Assembly (NCBI GenBank): GCA_024405335.1
Contig: JAKSOX010000096.1
Coordinates: 1 to 7,486 of the forward strand
DNA length: 7,486 nucleotides
Reading direction: 5' to 3'
Source of the DNA: Kiritimatiellia bacterium
GTDB taxonomy: Bacteria; Verrucomicrobiota; Kiritimatiellia; RFP12; UBA1067
This document shows positions 6,610 to 7,486 of this stretch, in pieces. Positions within the stretch are counted from its first letter, which is position 1, and each line of letters starts with the position of its first letter. The notes beneath the pieces are model-generated. The model was not told the origin of the DNA, did no database searches, and was given only the letters and a program-made list of their open reading frames with translations. Made by a program: the position numbers and the translations under genes.

Positions 6610-7486
6610 TCAGACCCCGCACGCCGCTTCCAGCGACGCGAGATCGGCCACGTTCGCCGTCGCGAGCGCGGCGTCGATTTTCTTCACGAGTCCGGAAAGC
6701 ACCTTGCCCGGGCCGAACTCCACGAAGCGCGTGCAGCCGAGCTCCTTCGCCGCCAGCACGTCCGCCGCCCAATTCGTGGTGCCCGTCACCTGTTCGAGCA
6801 TGAGCGCCTTGATCGCGCCCGGATCCGACGAATGGGGCTTGCCCGTGACGTTCGACAGCACGGGGAATTTCGGCGCGTTGAACGCCACCGCGTCCAGCAC
6901 GGGGGCGAGCTTCTCGCGCGCCGGCGCCATGAACGGCGAATGGAACGCGCCGGCCGTCGCGAGCGGAATCGCGCGCTTGATGCCGAGCTCCTTCGCCTTC
7001 GCGGCCGCCGCCGCGATCGCGTCCTTCGAGCCGGAAAGCACCTGCTGCGCGGCGGAGTTGACGTTCGCGACCGTGCAGCCGGTCGCGTCGCACAGCGCCT
7101 TGAGCTGGTCCGCCGAAGCGCCAACGACGGCGATCATGCCGCCCGGCGCGGCCTCGCACGCCTCCTGCATGAAACGCCCGCGCGCTTCGAGCACCGTGAG
7201 CGTCGCGTCGAAATCCAACACGCCCGCCGCGCAAAGCGCGCTCCACTCGCCCAGCGAAAGGCCGGCCGCGCACGCGAAGTCCGTGGACCGGCGCTTCTGG
7301 TACGCGCGGTAGGCGGCGTAGGAGGTCACGAAGATGGCGGGCTGGCACACGTTCGATTTCGTGAGCTCTTCCGCGGGACCCTCGAAGCAGATCTTCTTCA
7401 GGTCGAAACCCAAAACGGCGTTCGCCTTGTCGAACAGCGCCATCGCCTCGGCGTCCGCCTCGGCGAAATCCCTGCCCATGCCGGGC
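6610..7486 (-). CDS. fabD: Malonyl-CoA:ACP transacylase (5' end outside window)
   Basis: FabD moves malonyl groups from CoA to acyl carrier protein and so supplies the extender unit for fatty acid synthesis. The frame stays open to the window edge: codons for Pro-Gly precede the first visible Met, matching the family's GQG...GMG segment, so the Met at 7479 is internal and about 15 residues, including the conserved GQG, lie outside. Numbered from that Met, the nucleophile elbow is GLSLGEW with S75, the carboxylate-binding Arg is R100 (EARGRFMQEA) and the catalytic His is H180 (AGAFHSPFM). The elbow has Leu where E. coli has His (GHSLG); I recall the same variant in other bacterial FabD proteins. 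FVEFGPGKVLSGL (252-264) is typical of the C-terminus. fabG follows after 48 bases. Confidence 0.97.
   Translation of the reverse strand, partial: PGMGRDFAEADAEAMALFDKANAVLGFDLKKICFEGPAEELTKSNVCQPAIFVTSYAAYRAYQKRRSTDFACAAGLSLGEWSALCAAGVLDFDATLTVLEARGRFMQEACEAAPGGMIAVVGASADQLKALCDATGCTVANVNSAAQQVLSGSKDAIAAAAAKAKELGIKRAIPLATAGAFHSPFMAPAREKLAPVLDAVAFNAPKFPVLSNVTGKPHSSDPGAIKALMLEQVTGTTNWAADVLAAKELGCTRFVEFGPGKVLSGLVKKIDAALATANVADLASLEAACGV

Larger units (their letters stand above)
1094..7486 (-). other. Probable single transcription unit fabD-fabG-GH123-cmk-pheS-rpoN
   Basis: Six genes in one direction are separated by 48, 26, 4, 27 and -1 bases. None of the gaps holds a hairpin with a U-tract or a recognisable promoter, so cotranscription from a promoter right of the window is the simplest reading. 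The unit ends in the 107-base gap before ychF. Internal promoters inside coding sequence cannot be excluded by eye. Confidence 0.65.

Noticed and set aside
6161..7312. Plus-strand open frame of 383 codons opposite fabG and fabD
   Set aside because: It is Ser/Ala-rich antisense translation with no recognisable motif, covering two clearly identified genes.
5789..7348. Minus-strand open frame of 519 codons across fabD and fabG
   Set aside because: It is out of frame with both genes and consists of Arg/Gly-rich low-complexity sequence. It is a GC-driven shadow.
7318..7354. Possible sigma-54 promoter (TGGCAC word near 7351)
   Set aside because: The -24-like word is on the plus strand inside fabD, no TTGC -12 element follows at the required spacing, and no plus-strand gene lies downstream.

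Overview
The window is a dense, GC-rich (roughly 60-65% by eye) bacterial chromosomal segment. All seven recognisable genes lie on the minus strand, so transcription runs from the right end to the left. In that order they are fabD (5' end cut by the window edge), fabG, a lipoprotein of the glycoside hydrolase 123 / DUF4091 family, cmk, pheS, rpoN and ychF (3' end cut by the window edge). Frames read through without a visible frameshift. I see no rRNA, tRNA, insertion sequence, CRISPR array or phage gene, and no gene-free stretch longer than about 110 bases.

Layout. Positions 7486-5794 hold two fatty-acid synthesis genes: malonyl-CoA:ACP transacylase and 3-oxoacyl-ACP reductase. Positions 5767-4229 hold a predicted secreted lipoprotein with a GH123-type catalytic domain, sitting just after fabG where acpP is often found. 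Positions 4224-2485 hold cytidylate kinase and the phenylalanyl-tRNA synthetase alpha subunit, and 2485-1094 hold sigma-54, whose start codon overlaps the pheS stop codon. The gaps from fabD to rpoN are 48, 26, 4, 27 and -1 bases with no convincing terminator, so these six genes look like one transcription unit. A 107-base gap separates rpoN from ychF and carries a perfect extended -10 promoter element, so ychF probably has its own start of transcription.

Organism. Sigma-54, a lipoprotein signal peptide and a GH123/DUF4091 protein in a GC-rich genome suggest a diderm heterotroph. DUF4091-type lipoproteins are abundant in the Planctomycetes-Verrucomicrobia-Lentisphaerae-Kiritimatiellota group, and I lean to that group, but the window holds no phylogenetic marker that I can place without a search.

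Most genes are ordinary housekeeping genes. The points worth a second look concern arrangement: a glycan-hydrolase lipoprotein inside an essential-gene operon, sigma-54 translationally coupled to pheS, and pheS without pheT next to it. I did not find evidence of a new biological system here.
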